From: Candidatus Shapirobacteria bacterium
Lineage (GTDB): Bacteria; Patescibacteriota; Microgenomatia; UBA12405
Direction: 5' to 3'
DNA length: 7,893 nt
Assembly (NCBI GenBank): GCA_028709405.1
Contig: JAQVXB010000024.1
Location: forward strand, 1-7,893
Position numbers and translations under genes: made by a program
In this document: piece by piece, positions 1 to 6,031 of the stretch
Position numbering within the stretch: position 1 is the first letter of the stretch
Layout of the letters: every line of letters starts with the position of its first letter
Notes under the pieces: model-generated
Told to the model about the DNA's origin: nothing
Seen by the model: the letters and a program-made list of their open reading frames with translations, nothing else
Databases searched by the model: none

Positions 1-681
1 CATTCTAGTACTATTCGTAACATGAATGTTGAAAAAGGATCATCAATCGTTAACAGTGTTTTAGTTGCCCCAGGTGAAACCTTCTCTTTTTTAAACAGTC
101 TCGGTGAAGTTAGTTTAGAAGCTGGTTTTAAAAAAGCTTACGTCATTCGTCAAGGTAAAACCGAACTTGATGTTGGAGGTGGAGTTTGCCAAGTTTCTAC
201 TACTCTTTTTCGTGCCATGCTTGATGCTGGTCTAAATATTACCCAACGTCAAAATCATGCCTATCGCGTTAGTTACTATGAAGAAGATTCTAAACCCGGT
301 TTTGATGCCACTGTTTTTATTCCTAGTCCCGACTTAAAGTTTATCAATGATACTGCTCATTATGTTTTAATTCAAAGCTATTATGACGGCAAAAATAAGA
401 AATTAGCTTATGAAATTTATGGTACTAGTGATGGTCGTAAAGTTGAAATCGCTAATTATAAACAATGGGGTGCTCAAGCTCCACCACCCGATGTTTGGAT
501 TGACGATCCAACTCTTCCTGTCGGTAAAGTCATTCAAGACGAACAAAGAGTCCCTGGTCTCAAAACTTCTTTTGATTGGATTGTTACCAAAGCCGATGGT
601 ACTATTTTGCATCAAAAAACTTTCACTTCTAATTTTGTCCCTTGGGCTGCCGTCTTCCGCCGCGGTACCAAAACTAATTAA
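1..681 (+). CDS. VanW-domain protein, 5' end outside the window
   Basis: The reading frame is open from the first base of the window, so the gene is truncated at its N-terminus. The first in-frame ATG (22) falls inside the domain and is unlikely to be the true start. The 226 visible residues match the VanW family: APGETFSF near the start, the family signature VGGGVCQVSTT with its conserved Cys at visible residue 63, then HAYRVSYY, DATVF and DLKFIND. The segment after EIYGTSDGRKVEI resembles the C-terminal part seen in VanW proteins that are often joined to G5 or peptidoglycan-binding domains. VanW was named from vancomycin-resistance clusters, but its biochemical role is not established. In bacteria like this it is usually an exported cell-envelope protein, and resistance should not be inferred. 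Its TAA stop overlaps the stop of the convergent tsaD by four bases. Family assignment is secure; function is unknown. Confidence 0.9.
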   Translation, partial: HSSTIRNMNVEKGSSIVNSVLVAPGETFSFLNSLGEVSLEAGFKKAYVIRQGKTELDVGGGVCQVSTTLFRAMLDAGLNITQRQNHAYRVSYYEEDSKPGFDATVFIPSPDLKFINDTAHYVLIQSYYDGKNKKLAYEIYGTSDGRKVEIANYKQWGAQAPPPDVWIDDPTLPVGKVIQDEQRVPGLKTSFDWIVTKADGTILHQKTFTSNFVPWAAVFRRGTKTN

Positions 682-1817
682 AATGTAAGTCTCGGATTTC
701 TATCTAATTTTTCCTTCTTTTCCGCAAATTCACCTCTCAATGCTTTATAATAAGCTGTAATTCCAATCATGGCCGCATTGTCAGTATTAAATTGTTTTTT
801 AACTGGCATTAACAGGGGAGTTTTACTTTCTTTTGCTAATTTTCTTAATCTTTTTCTAATTTCCAAATTAGCCAAAACTCCGCCACTAGCCAATATTGTT
901 TTTGGATTATAAAATTCAATCGCTTTTTTTAATTTTATTAATAAACTATCAAAAACCGCATCTTGAAAACTGGCAGATAAATTAGCCAAATTTCCTCCAA
1001 TTTTTTCTTTCGGCCAATCTTTAATTTGATAATAAAAAGAAGTTTTTAAACCAGAAAAAGAATAATCAAAATTCTTTTGAGTCGACAATGGACGGGGAAG
1101 CTTTAAAAAGTTTTTATCACCTTTTTGGGCCAATCTTTCTATAATTGGTCCACCTGGATATCCCAACCCCATCATTTTTGCCGCCTTATCTAAAGCCTCT
1201 CCGGCCGCATCATCCAAAGTTTCCCCCACTACTGTGTATTTAAAATTTATATTTTCTTTTTTTAAAAATTGGAAATTAAAAATTGGAAATTTATCATTTT
1301 GTTCCATTAAAACAATCTTGGTATGTCCACCTGATACGGTTAATGCTAATGCTGGAAATTCTATTTTTCTTTCTGGTTTACCTTTTTTATTTTTAATTAA
1401 ATTAGCTAATATATGAGCCTCAACATGATTCACTCCAATTAATTTTTTATTATATTTTATTGCCAATTCTTTAGCTTTATTCACCCCAATTCCCAAAGCA
1501 ATTGCTAATCCTGGTCCTTGTGTTACCACAATCACATCAATATCTTTCATTCCTTGTTCTATTATTTGATCTAATTTTTCTTCTTTATTTTTTGAAAATT
1601 GGAAATTAGAAATTTTTGAATTTGAGCGTATTATTGCGGTTGCTATAACGGCTTTAATGCGCGACTCATGCGCTCTTTTAGCAATATCCGGCACCACTCC
1701 TCCCCATTTAGCATGCAGATCAGTTTGGGAAGAAATAACACTAGATAACAGACGATCATTTTCCAAAACAGCTGCGCAAGTATCATCACAACTTGTTTCT
1801 ATTGCTAATATTTTCAT
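678..1817 (-). CDS. tsaD: tRNA N6-adenosine threonylcarbamoyltransferase TsaD
   Basis: TsaD is the catalytic subunit that transfers the threonylcarbamoyl group from TC-AMP to A37 of ANN-decoding tRNAs (t6A), working with TsaB and TsaE in the cytoplasm. Visible hallmarks are ETSCDDT at residues 7-13, the metal-binding NHVEAH motif (His131 and His135), SGGHT at 162-166, the GETLDDAAGEALDKAAK nucleotide loop at 198-214, GYPGGP at 219-224, DYSFSGLKT at 251-259, ASGGVLAN at 310-317 and TDNAAMI at 345-351 with the third metal ligand Asp346. At 379 residues it is about 40 longer than typical TsaD. The extra length lies mainly in two inserts, around residues 64-88 and 174-195, and both contain the residues NFQF encoded by short 7-bp-period repeats. 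All catalytic motifs are intact, so the enzyme is probably functional. The start is the only ATG preceding MKILAIETS, and a TATAAT box lies 9 nt upstream. Confidence 0.97.
   Translation of the reverse strand: MKILAIETSCDDTCAAVLENDRLLSSVISSQTDLHAKWGGVVPDIAKRAHESRIKAVIATAIIRSNSKISNFQFSKNKEEKLDQIIEQGMKDIDVIVVTQGPGLAIALGIGVNKAKELAIKYNKKLIGVNHVEAHILANLIKNKKGKPERKIEFPALALTVSGGHTKIVLMEQNDKFPIFNFQFLKKENINFKYTVVGETLDDAAGEALDKAAKMMGLGYPGGPIIERLAQKGDKNFLKLPRPLSTQKNFDYSFSGLKTSFYYQIKDWPKEKIGGNLANLSASFQDAVFDSLLIKLKKAIEFYNPKTILASGGVLANLEIRKRLRKLAKESKTPLLMPVKKQFNTDNAAMIGITAYYKALRGEFAEKKEKLDRNPRLTF
1264..1292 (+). repeat. 7-bp-period AT-rich repeat, in frame in tsaD (copy B1)
   Basis: This is an imperfect tandem array with a 7-bp period, units like AAATTGG and AAATTAA. 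On the minus strand it encodes TsaD residues about 176-185 (KFPIFNFQFL). Compared with E. coli TsaD as I recall it, this lies in an insert between SGGHTKIVL and the GETLDDAAGEA loop, at a hairpin that usually has only a few residues. The same NFQF residues, in the same reading frame, recur in copy B2. Confidence 0.7.
1594..1620 (+). repeat. 7-bp-period AT-rich repeat, in frame in tsaD (copy B2)
   Basis: This second copy of the heptamer-type repeat has units AAATTGG, AAATTAG and AAATTT. On the minus strand it encodes residues about 66-75 (NSKISNFQFS). It falls in an insert between the helix ending AVIATAI and the strand DIDVIVVTQGPGL, a stretch that is much shorter in typical TsaD. It carries the same orientation and coding frame as copy B1. 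Confidence 0.7.
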
Positions 1818-1837
1818 TATTAATGTATTATAAATAT
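1818..1837. promoter_or_regulatory. Overlapping divergent -10 region between tsaD and the membrane protein gene
   Basis: Only 20 bp separate the two divergent ATGs. On the minus strand a perfect TATAAT (1832 to 1827) ends 9 nt before the tsaD ATG. On the plus strand TATTAT (1826-1831), or TATAAA (1829-1834), lies within 3-6 nt of the ATG at 1838. The two boxes occupy the same bases, and no Shine-Dalgarno sequence fits in the gap. This is consistent with leaderless or near-leaderless transcripts that compete for one site. The tsaD box is convincing; the plus-strand box is weaker. Confidence 0.5.
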
Positions 1838-2473
1838 ATGGATTCTAAAAATATTAAATATCTCATATTAACTATAATATTGCTGATTTTATCAGTATTT
1901 GGAATTTTTTTAATCTTTAAGATTAATCCCTTACCTTTAAATTTAATTATCCCAGCTGATAATGATGAAATTACTGACATAATTCCGACTCCAATTTTAG
2001 AAAGTAATAAGCCAATTGAATCTATTCCAACTGAGACTTCTAAATTATCAATTACTCCAACTCTTAGTATTAAACCAACTTCAACCATTATTCCTACCCC
2101 GACTGCCACTTCTTCTGCTTTGTCTCTTTTCAAAAGCACTGATGATTCTTTTTCTGTAAATTATTCCTCGTCAAGAAAACTTTACCAGGACAAGGAAACT
2201 ACTGGTAATCGTTATACTTTTTACAGTTCTTTAGGTAATTTTGCTGTTCATGTCGCCCCCAGTGGTACATGGTCCTGGAGTAATACTAATCGTAGTTTTA
2301 GTTCCGATTTTATTGTTTCTGGTCAAAATACCTTCCGTTACGAGATTAATACTCAAACCATCGTTGATCTTCAATCGAGTACCAAAAACTATACCCTTCA
2401 ATGTATTCACAACGGTAACGAATCACTCAAAACCGAGTGCGAATCCTTCTTTAAATCTTTCCAATTATTATAA
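1838..2473 (+). CDS. Membrane-anchored protein with Thr/Pro linker and unknown C-terminal domain
   Basis: I do not recognise a named family. With the start at 1838 the protein has 211 residues: a short N-terminus (MDSKNIKY), one hydrophobic segment at about residues 8-28, a Pro/Thr/Ser-rich linker at about 49-95 (IPTPI, IPTET, ITPT, IIPTPTATSS), and a compact domain at about 97-211 beginning LFKSTDDSFSVNYSS and ending ESFFKSFQLL. The plan suggests a protein anchored in the membrane with its C-terminal domain outside. The domain's opening (FSVNYS) and closing (SFFKSF) strands loosely resemble PsbP/Mog1-type folds, but this is only an impression. It has two cysteines, Cys189 and Cys201, that could form a disulfide outside the cell. 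Alternative in-frame ATGs at 1793 and 1823 exist. The one at 1793 would overlap the tsaD coding start and remove the promoter space, so 1838 is preferred. It converges on tsaC-tsaE. Confidence 0.75.
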   Translation: MDSKNIKYLILTIILLILSVFGIFLIFKINPLPLNLIIPADNDEITDIIPTPILESNKPIESIPTETSKLSITPTLSIKPTSTIIPTPTATSSALSLFKSTDDSFSVNYSSSRKLYQDKETTGNRYTFYSSLGNFAVHVAPSGTWSWSNTNRSFSSDFIVSGQNTFRYEINTQTIVDLQSSTKNYTLQCIHNGNESLKTECESFFKSFQLL

Positions 2474-2487
2474 AAAATTCTATTTGA

Positions 2488-2516
2488 TCATTGGAAATTA
2501 GGCATTAGAAATTGAA
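2488..2516 (+). repeat. 7-bp-period AT-rich repeat, intergenic (copy B3)
   Basis: This intergenic member of the heptamer group reads ATTGGAA, ATTAGGC, ATTAGAA, ATTGAA in successive 7-bp steps. It fills most of the 47-bp gap between the convergent stops of the membrane protein gene and tsaC-tsaE. No terminator-like stem with a T-run is visible here, so the gap holds the repeat and little else. Confidence 0.65.
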
Positions 2517-2520
2517 TATC

Positions 2521-3624
2521 TTAATATCTTATTTCTCTCGTATTTTCATCAATATATTTAAACTGAATCGTCACTACTTTATTTTCTTTTTTCAGTCTTT
2601 CAAAGTTTTTTTCACCCATATTTTCTGGCCATTCAATACAAACCACACTATTTTTAAATAATTCAAAAAACTTAATCTCCTCTAATTCATAATCCTCACT
2701 AATTCTATACAAATCAAAATGCAAAAATTTATTACTTCCAACTTTCAACTTTCGACTTTCGACTAAATTATATTCATTATAAATAACAAAAGTAGGGGAG
2801 GTAATTTTTTCTTTAACACCTAACAAATATCCTATCTTTCTACTAAAAACTGTTTTTCCACAACCCAAATCTCCTGTCAAAGCAAAGATTAAAGATTTAT
2901 TTTTCCCTTTTGTCAAAGGGAGATTCGGCACAGTCGAGAGGGATTTTGAAAGAATAAACTCAGCAATTTTCCCTGTTTCTTTTTCTGATTTAGAAATTAA
3001 AGTTTGACTATTACTGGTAATTAAATCTCCTCGCCTTAAAATTTTTAATTCCGTTTCAGTCGCATCAATCACTGTCGATGGTTTATTTCTTGGTAATTTT
3101 CCAGCATCTACAATCAAATCAATCATCTCCCTTTTTTTGCTTGATAAAGGTCGAAGAAAACTGGCAATCGAATAATTTGGAGTTCTGCCCGACAAATTAG
3201 CCGAAGTCGCTGTCACTGGTTTCCTAAATTCTTTTACTAAATCATGAATATATTTATTATCTGGAATTCTTATTCCCAAAGTTCCATTTTCGGCTTCAAT
3301 TCCTTTAGCTACCTTTGCCTTTCCGTTACTGACAATAGTAAAAGGACCAGGAAGTAAATTTGCATAAATATTTTCTCCATTTTCATTTAGTTTCACATAA
3401 TCCAAGGCCATTTTTCTATCCAAGACCGCTATTGAAATTGCTTTTCCAATCCATCTATTTTTAAAAGCTAATAATTTATCAGTCGCTTTTTGATTAGTTG
3501 GATCAACCGCCAAAATATAAACCGTGTCAGAAGGGAATACTACCAAACCACCATTTTCTAAAACTTTTACAGTTTCTTTCAAAATTTTTTGATAATTATT
3601 TTCCCTAATCTCCAATATTTTCAT
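2521..3624 (-). CDS. tsaC-tsaE: Fused TsaC (threonylcarbamoyl-AMP synthase) and TsaE (t6A ATPase)
   Basis: One 367-residue protein joins two steps of t6A synthesis. Residues 1 to about 205 form a YrdC/Sua5-type TsaC domain, which makes threonylcarbamoyl-AMP from Thr, bicarbonate and ATP: FPSDTVY (30-36), FKNR (54-57), LPGPFTIV (91-98), LGIRIPD (116-122), TATSANLSG (138-146) and KPSTVIDATE (181-190) followed by ILRRGDL. Residues about 210-367 form the TsaE P-loop ATPase that activates the TsaD-TsaB complex: Walker A GDLGCGKT (251-258), TSPTFVIYNEY (275-285), HFDLYRI (302-308) and CIEWPE (329-334). The TsaE part carries two repeat-derived segments, residues about 226-241 and 287-297. A small departure is YILA where most TsaC have YGLG. 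The fusion fits with tsaD nearby; tsaB is not in the window. An extended -10 box ends 5 nt before the ATG. Confidence 0.94.
   Translation of the reverse strand: MKILEIRENNYQKILKETVKVLENGGLVVFPSDTVYILAVDPTNQKATDKLLAFKNRWIGKAISIAVLDRKMALDYVKLNENGENIYANLLPGPFTIVSNGKAKVAKGIEAENGTLGIRIPDNKYIHDLVKEFRKPVTATSANLSGRTPNYSIASFLRPLSSKKREMIDLIVDAGKLPRNKPSTVIDATETELKILRRGDLITSNSQTLISKSEKETGKIAEFILSKSLSTVPNLPLTKGKNKSLIFALTGDLGCGKTVFSRKIGYLLGVKEKITSPTFVIYNEYNLVESRKLKVGSNKFLHFDLYRISEDYELEEIKFFELFKNSVVCIEWPENMGEKNFERLKKENKVVTIQFKYIDENTREIRY
2735..2764 (-). repeat. 7-bp-period GTCGAAA repeat, in frame in tsaE part (copy C1)
   Basis: Read on the minus strand this is GTCGAAA, GTCGAAA, GTTGAAA, GTTGGAA, a four-unit array with a 7-bp period. 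It encodes residues about 287-297 (LVESRKLKVGS), sitting between IYNEYN and the conserved FLHFDLYRI of TsaE, where typical TsaE sequences have only a few residues. The unit sequence differs from copies B1-B3, but the period is the same. Confidence 0.7.
2904..2949 (+). repeat. Hairpin repeat family A, in frame in tsaC-tsaE (copy A1)
   Basis: This copy has a 6-bp stem, CCCTTT (2905-2910) and AAAGGG (2915-2920), around TGTC, followed by GAGATTCGGCACAGTCGAGA and the tail GGGATTTTGA. It matches the intergenic copies A2-A4. Read on the minus strand it encodes residues about 226-241 (SKSLSTVPNLPLTKGK), between the first TsaE helix (KIAEFIL) and the strand LIFALTGDLG that precedes Walker A. The element is therefore present inside an open, apparently functional gene. 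Confidence 0.8.
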
Positions 3625-3629
3625 GGCGT

Positions 3630-3638
3630 ATTATAGCA
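3630..3638 (-). promoter_or_regulatory. Extended -10 promoter of tsaC-tsaE
   Basis: On the minus strand this reads TGCTATAAT, a perfect extended -10. It ends 5 nt (ACGCC) before the ATG at 3624. A transcript starting the usual 6-8 nt after the box would begin at or inside the start codon, so a leaderless mRNA is likely. There is no room for a Shine-Dalgarno sequence. Confidence 0.65.
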
Positions 3639-3641
3639 AAG

Positions 3642-3675
3642 TCTCCCTTGTCAAAGGGAGATTTAGAGGGATTTT
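3642..3675 (+). repeat. Hairpin repeat family A, intergenic upstream of valS (copy A2)
   Basis: A perfect 8-bp inverted repeat, TCTCCCTT (3642-3649) and AAGGGAGA (3654-3661), flanks GTCA and is followed by a shortened tail TTTAGAGGGATTTT. The middle stem seen in A3 and A4 is missing, so this is a short variant. It lies between the divergent -10 boxes of tsaC-tsaE and valS. Confidence 0.8.
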
Positions 3676-3677
3676 GA

Positions 3678-3686
3678 TGCTAAAAT
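3678..3686 (+). promoter_or_regulatory. Extended -10 promoter of valS
   Basis: TGCTAAAAT matches an extended -10 (TGn plus a five-of-six TATAAT) and ends 6 nt before the valS ATG, again suggesting a leaderless mRNA. The place where a -35 would normally lie is occupied by repeat copy A2, and no good -35 hexamer is seen at the right spacing. Confidence 0.55.
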
Positions 3687-3692
3687 ACTCGC

Positions 3693-5975
3693 ATGGATAA
3701 AGCCTACAATTCTTCTCAAGAAGGTCAGATTTATGAACTCTGGCTAAATTCTGGTGCTTTTACCCCCAAAGTTCCCGCGGATCCCAAAAAAGCTAAATTA
3801 AAAGATAACCCTTATTCTATTATTCTTCCTCTCCCCAACGCCAACGATCCCATGCACATGGGTCATGCTCTTTTCACCATTCAAGACATTTTAGTTAGAT
3901 ATCACCGTATGCTTGGTCAACCCACTCTTTGGCTGCCTGGTGGCGATCATGCTGGCATTGAAACTCAATTTGTTTTTGAAAAAAAATTGCAAAAAGAGGG
4001 TAAAAGTCGTTTTGATTTTGATCGTCAAACTCTTTATCAAATGATTTGGGATTTTGTTGAAGAAAATCGAAAATTAAACCAATTTCAAATGAAAAAGCTC
4101 GGCTTCTCTATGGATTGGACCCGTTATCACTACAGTTTAGAACCAAAGATTGTCGACAATGTTTTAGCCACCTTCAAAAAACTTTATAATGACGGTCTAG
4201 TCTATCGTGATGAAAAAATCGTCAATTATTGTACCCACTGTGGCACCGCCTTTTCTAATCTTGAAGTTGATTATGTTGACGAAATCGGCAAACTTTATTA
4301 CATGAAATATGGGCCATTTATTTTAGCTACTACTCGTCCAGAAACTAAATTTGGTGATACTGCTGTGGCTGTTAATCCCAAAGACAAACGTTATATCAAA
4401 TATGTCGGTCAAGAGATTACTATTGAAGGTCTAAATGGTCCTTTTACTGTTAAAGTTATTGCCGACGATATGGTTGATATGAAATTTGGCACCGGAGTTG
4501 TAAAAATTACTCCAGGTCACGATCCAAACGATTTTGAAGCTAGTATTCGCCATCATTTACCAATTAAAAAAGTTATTGGATTTGATGGTCGAATGACTGA
4601 ATTAGCTGGAAAATATGCCGGCCTTACTGTCAATCAAGCCCGAGAAAAAGTTGTTGCTGATATGCAAGAACGTGGTATGTTGGTCAAAATAGACGATCAA
4701 TACCAACATCGCATTGGTCGCTGTTATCGTTGTCATCACGTTATTGAGCCGATGGTGGCTCCTCAATGGTATCTTAAAATTGATAAATTAGCCAAACCTG
4801 CCACAGAAGCTGCCAAATCTGGTCAATTAAAATTTTTTCCAACTCGTTTCAAAAAAGCCTACATTACTTGGATGGAAAATATTCGTGATTGGAATATTTC
4901 CCGTCAGATTGTTTGGGGTCCCCGCATTCCTGCTTGGTATTGTTTAGATTGTAATCCCGACATTAAATTAAATTTCTTAGACAAAAATAAGAATATTATT
5001 TCCGATTTTTACAAAAATATCAAAAACAAATATTCTATCGACGAAATCAATAATGGTCTTCAATCCTTAGTTGCCCCAACCGATGCTGCTTTTACTGTCG
5101 AAAAAACTGATCATTGCCCAAAATGTAAATCAAAAAATATTATTCAAGAAACCGATACTTTTGATACTTGGTTTTTAAGTGGCCAATGGCCCTTAAGTAC
5201 CCTTGGGTTTAATACCACCGACCCGTCTAAATCATCACCCGATTTTGATTATTTTTACCCAACTACCGTCATGGATACTCTTTGGGATATTCTCTTTTTT
5301 TGGGTAGCCCGCATGACTATGTTTGGTCTTTATCTGACTGGCGATGTTCCTTTCAAAACCGTTCATCTTCATTCCAAAGTTACCGATGCTAAAGGTCAAA
5401 AAATGAGTAAAAGTAAAGGTAACGTCGTCAATCCTCTCGATATGACCGAAAAATATGGCACTGATGCTCTCAGAATGTCCTTAGTTTATGGTATTGCCCC
5501 AGCTTCTGATTTTGTCGTTTCCGAAGACAAAATTCGAGCTCAGCGCAATTTTGTCAATAAGATTTGGAATGCTTCCCGTTTTGTAGAAATGCTTATTGAC
5601 CGTCTCAATCCTTCAAAAATTTCTCTTGATATTGATAAATTAAAATTAATCGATGCCGATAAAGACATTTTAAATAAGTTAAACAAAATAATTTCTTCTA
5701 CTACTAAAAATTTAGAAACTTATCATTTTGGTCAGGCTAGTGAAGATCTTTATCAATTTTTCTGGAAAGAATTTTGTGATCTTTATATTGAAAATGCCAA
5801 AGATAGGGGAGAGGAAGCTATTCCTGTTTTATTAACTGTTTTAATAACTTCATTAAAACTTCTACATCCTTTTATTCCCTTTGTCACCGAAGAAATTTAT
5901 CAATATTTAATTGAAAAATATAATTTTAAAAAAGAATTGTTAATTTCTTCTTCCTGGCCAAAAAATGAAAATTAA
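3693..5975 (+). CDS. valS: Valyl-tRNA synthetase, compact form
   Basis: This class I synthetase charges tRNA-Val. The active-site HIGH motif is HMGH (55-58) in LPLPNANDPMHMGHAL, and KMSKS is at 570-574 in GQKMSKSKGNVVNPLDM. The CP1 editing domain shows ATTRPETKFGDTAVAVNP (212-229) and GHDPNDFE (275-282), which favours ValRS over IleRS. DWNISRQIVWGPRIPAWYC (399-417) and FFWVARM (535-541) are also ValRS-like. Cysteine pairs at 180/183, 344/347, 417/420 and 475/478 suggest zinc binding. The anticodon domain runs from about 615 and ends at SSSWPKNEN. At 760 residues it is much shorter than the usual 860-950 and appears to lack the C-terminal coiled-coil tRNA arm. About 55 residues separate the last two Cys pairs, longer than I expect. 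Variants such as PLPN for PPPN and WGPRIP for WGHRIP are visible. Start ATG follows an extended -10 box. Confidence 0.94.
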   Translation: MDKAYNSSQEGQIYELWLNSGAFTPKVPADPKKAKLKDNPYSIILPLPNANDPMHMGHALFTIQDILVRYHRMLGQPTLWLPGGDHAGIETQFVFEKKLQKEGKSRFDFDRQTLYQMIWDFVEENRKLNQFQMKKLGFSMDWTRYHYSLEPKIVDNVLATFKKLYNDGLVYRDEKIVNYCTHCGTAFSNLEVDYVDEIGKLYYMKYGPFILATTRPETKFGDTAVAVNPKDKRYIKYVGQEITIEGLNGPFTVKVIADDMVDMKFGTGVVKITPGHDPNDFEASIRHHLPIKKVIGFDGRMTELAGKYAGLTVNQAREKVVADMQERGMLVKIDDQYQHRIGRCYRCHHVIEPMVAPQWYLKIDKLAKPATEAAKSGQLKFFPTRFKKAYITWMENIRDWNISRQIVWGPRIPAWYCLDCNPDIKLNFLDKNKNIISDFYKNIKNKYSIDEINNGLQSLVAPTDAAFTVEKTDHCPKCKSKNIIQETDTFDTWFLSGQWPLSTLGFNTTDPSKSSPDFDYFYPTTVMDTLWDILFFWVARMTMFGLYLTGDVPFKTVHLHSKVTDAKGQKMSKSKGNVVNPLDMTEKYGTDALRMSLVYGIAPASDFVVSEDKIRAQRNFVNKIWNASRFVEMLIDRLNPSKISLDIDKLKLIDADKDILNKLNKIISSTTKNLETYHFGQASEDLYQFFWKEFCDLYIENAKDRGEEAIPVLLTVLITSLKLLHPFIPFVTEEIYQYLIEKYNFKKELLISSSWPKNEN

Positions 5976-5980
5976 AGACT

Positions 5981-6020
5981 TCTCCCTTTTTTAAGGGGAG
6001 ATGTCCGCAGGACAGAGAGG
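5981..6020 (+). repeat. Hairpin repeat family A, between valS and the TPR-like gene (copy A3)
   Basis: The first stem is CTCCCTT (5982-5988) with AAGGGGAG (5993-6000). A second stem, TGTCC GCA GGACA (6002-6014), is a perfect 5-bp inverted repeat, followed by GAGAGG. The following TTTAAATATAA runs into the ATG at 6032. It resembles an intrinsic terminator only superficially, because no T-run follows either stem. Confidence 0.8.
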
Positions 6021-6031
6021 TTTAAATATAA

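Noticed and set aside
1..681. Vancomycin-resistance determinant
   Set aside because: Only a VanW domain is seen; no VanH, VanA/B, VanX or regulator genes are nearby, and VanW alone does not confer resistance.
410..688. Open frame overlapping the VanW gene in another frame
   Set aside because: It is a shadow of the well-supported VanW reading frame.
1264..1620. NFQF as a functional motif in TsaD
   Set aside because: It is explained by a DNA-level repeat that also occurs in a non-coding gap, and it falls outside all conserved TsaD motifs.
1828..2139. Open frame of 103 codons on the minus strand
   Set aside because: It is antisense to the Thr/Pro linker of the membrane protein and exists because of that composition bias; no family resemblance.
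1264..2764. CRISPR array
   Set aside because: The repeats are short, imperfect 7-bp tandem units without spacers of constant length, and no cas gene is present.
3121..3160. Fifth copy of the hairpin repeat in the TsaC domain
   Set aside because: CTCCCTTTTTTT resembles the left arm only; there is no matching right arm or tail, and TsaC has normal length at this point.
5981..6014. Intrinsic terminator after valS
   Set aside because: Two stems are present but neither is followed by a run of T on either strand, and the same sequence occurs in non-terminator positions, even within a gene.
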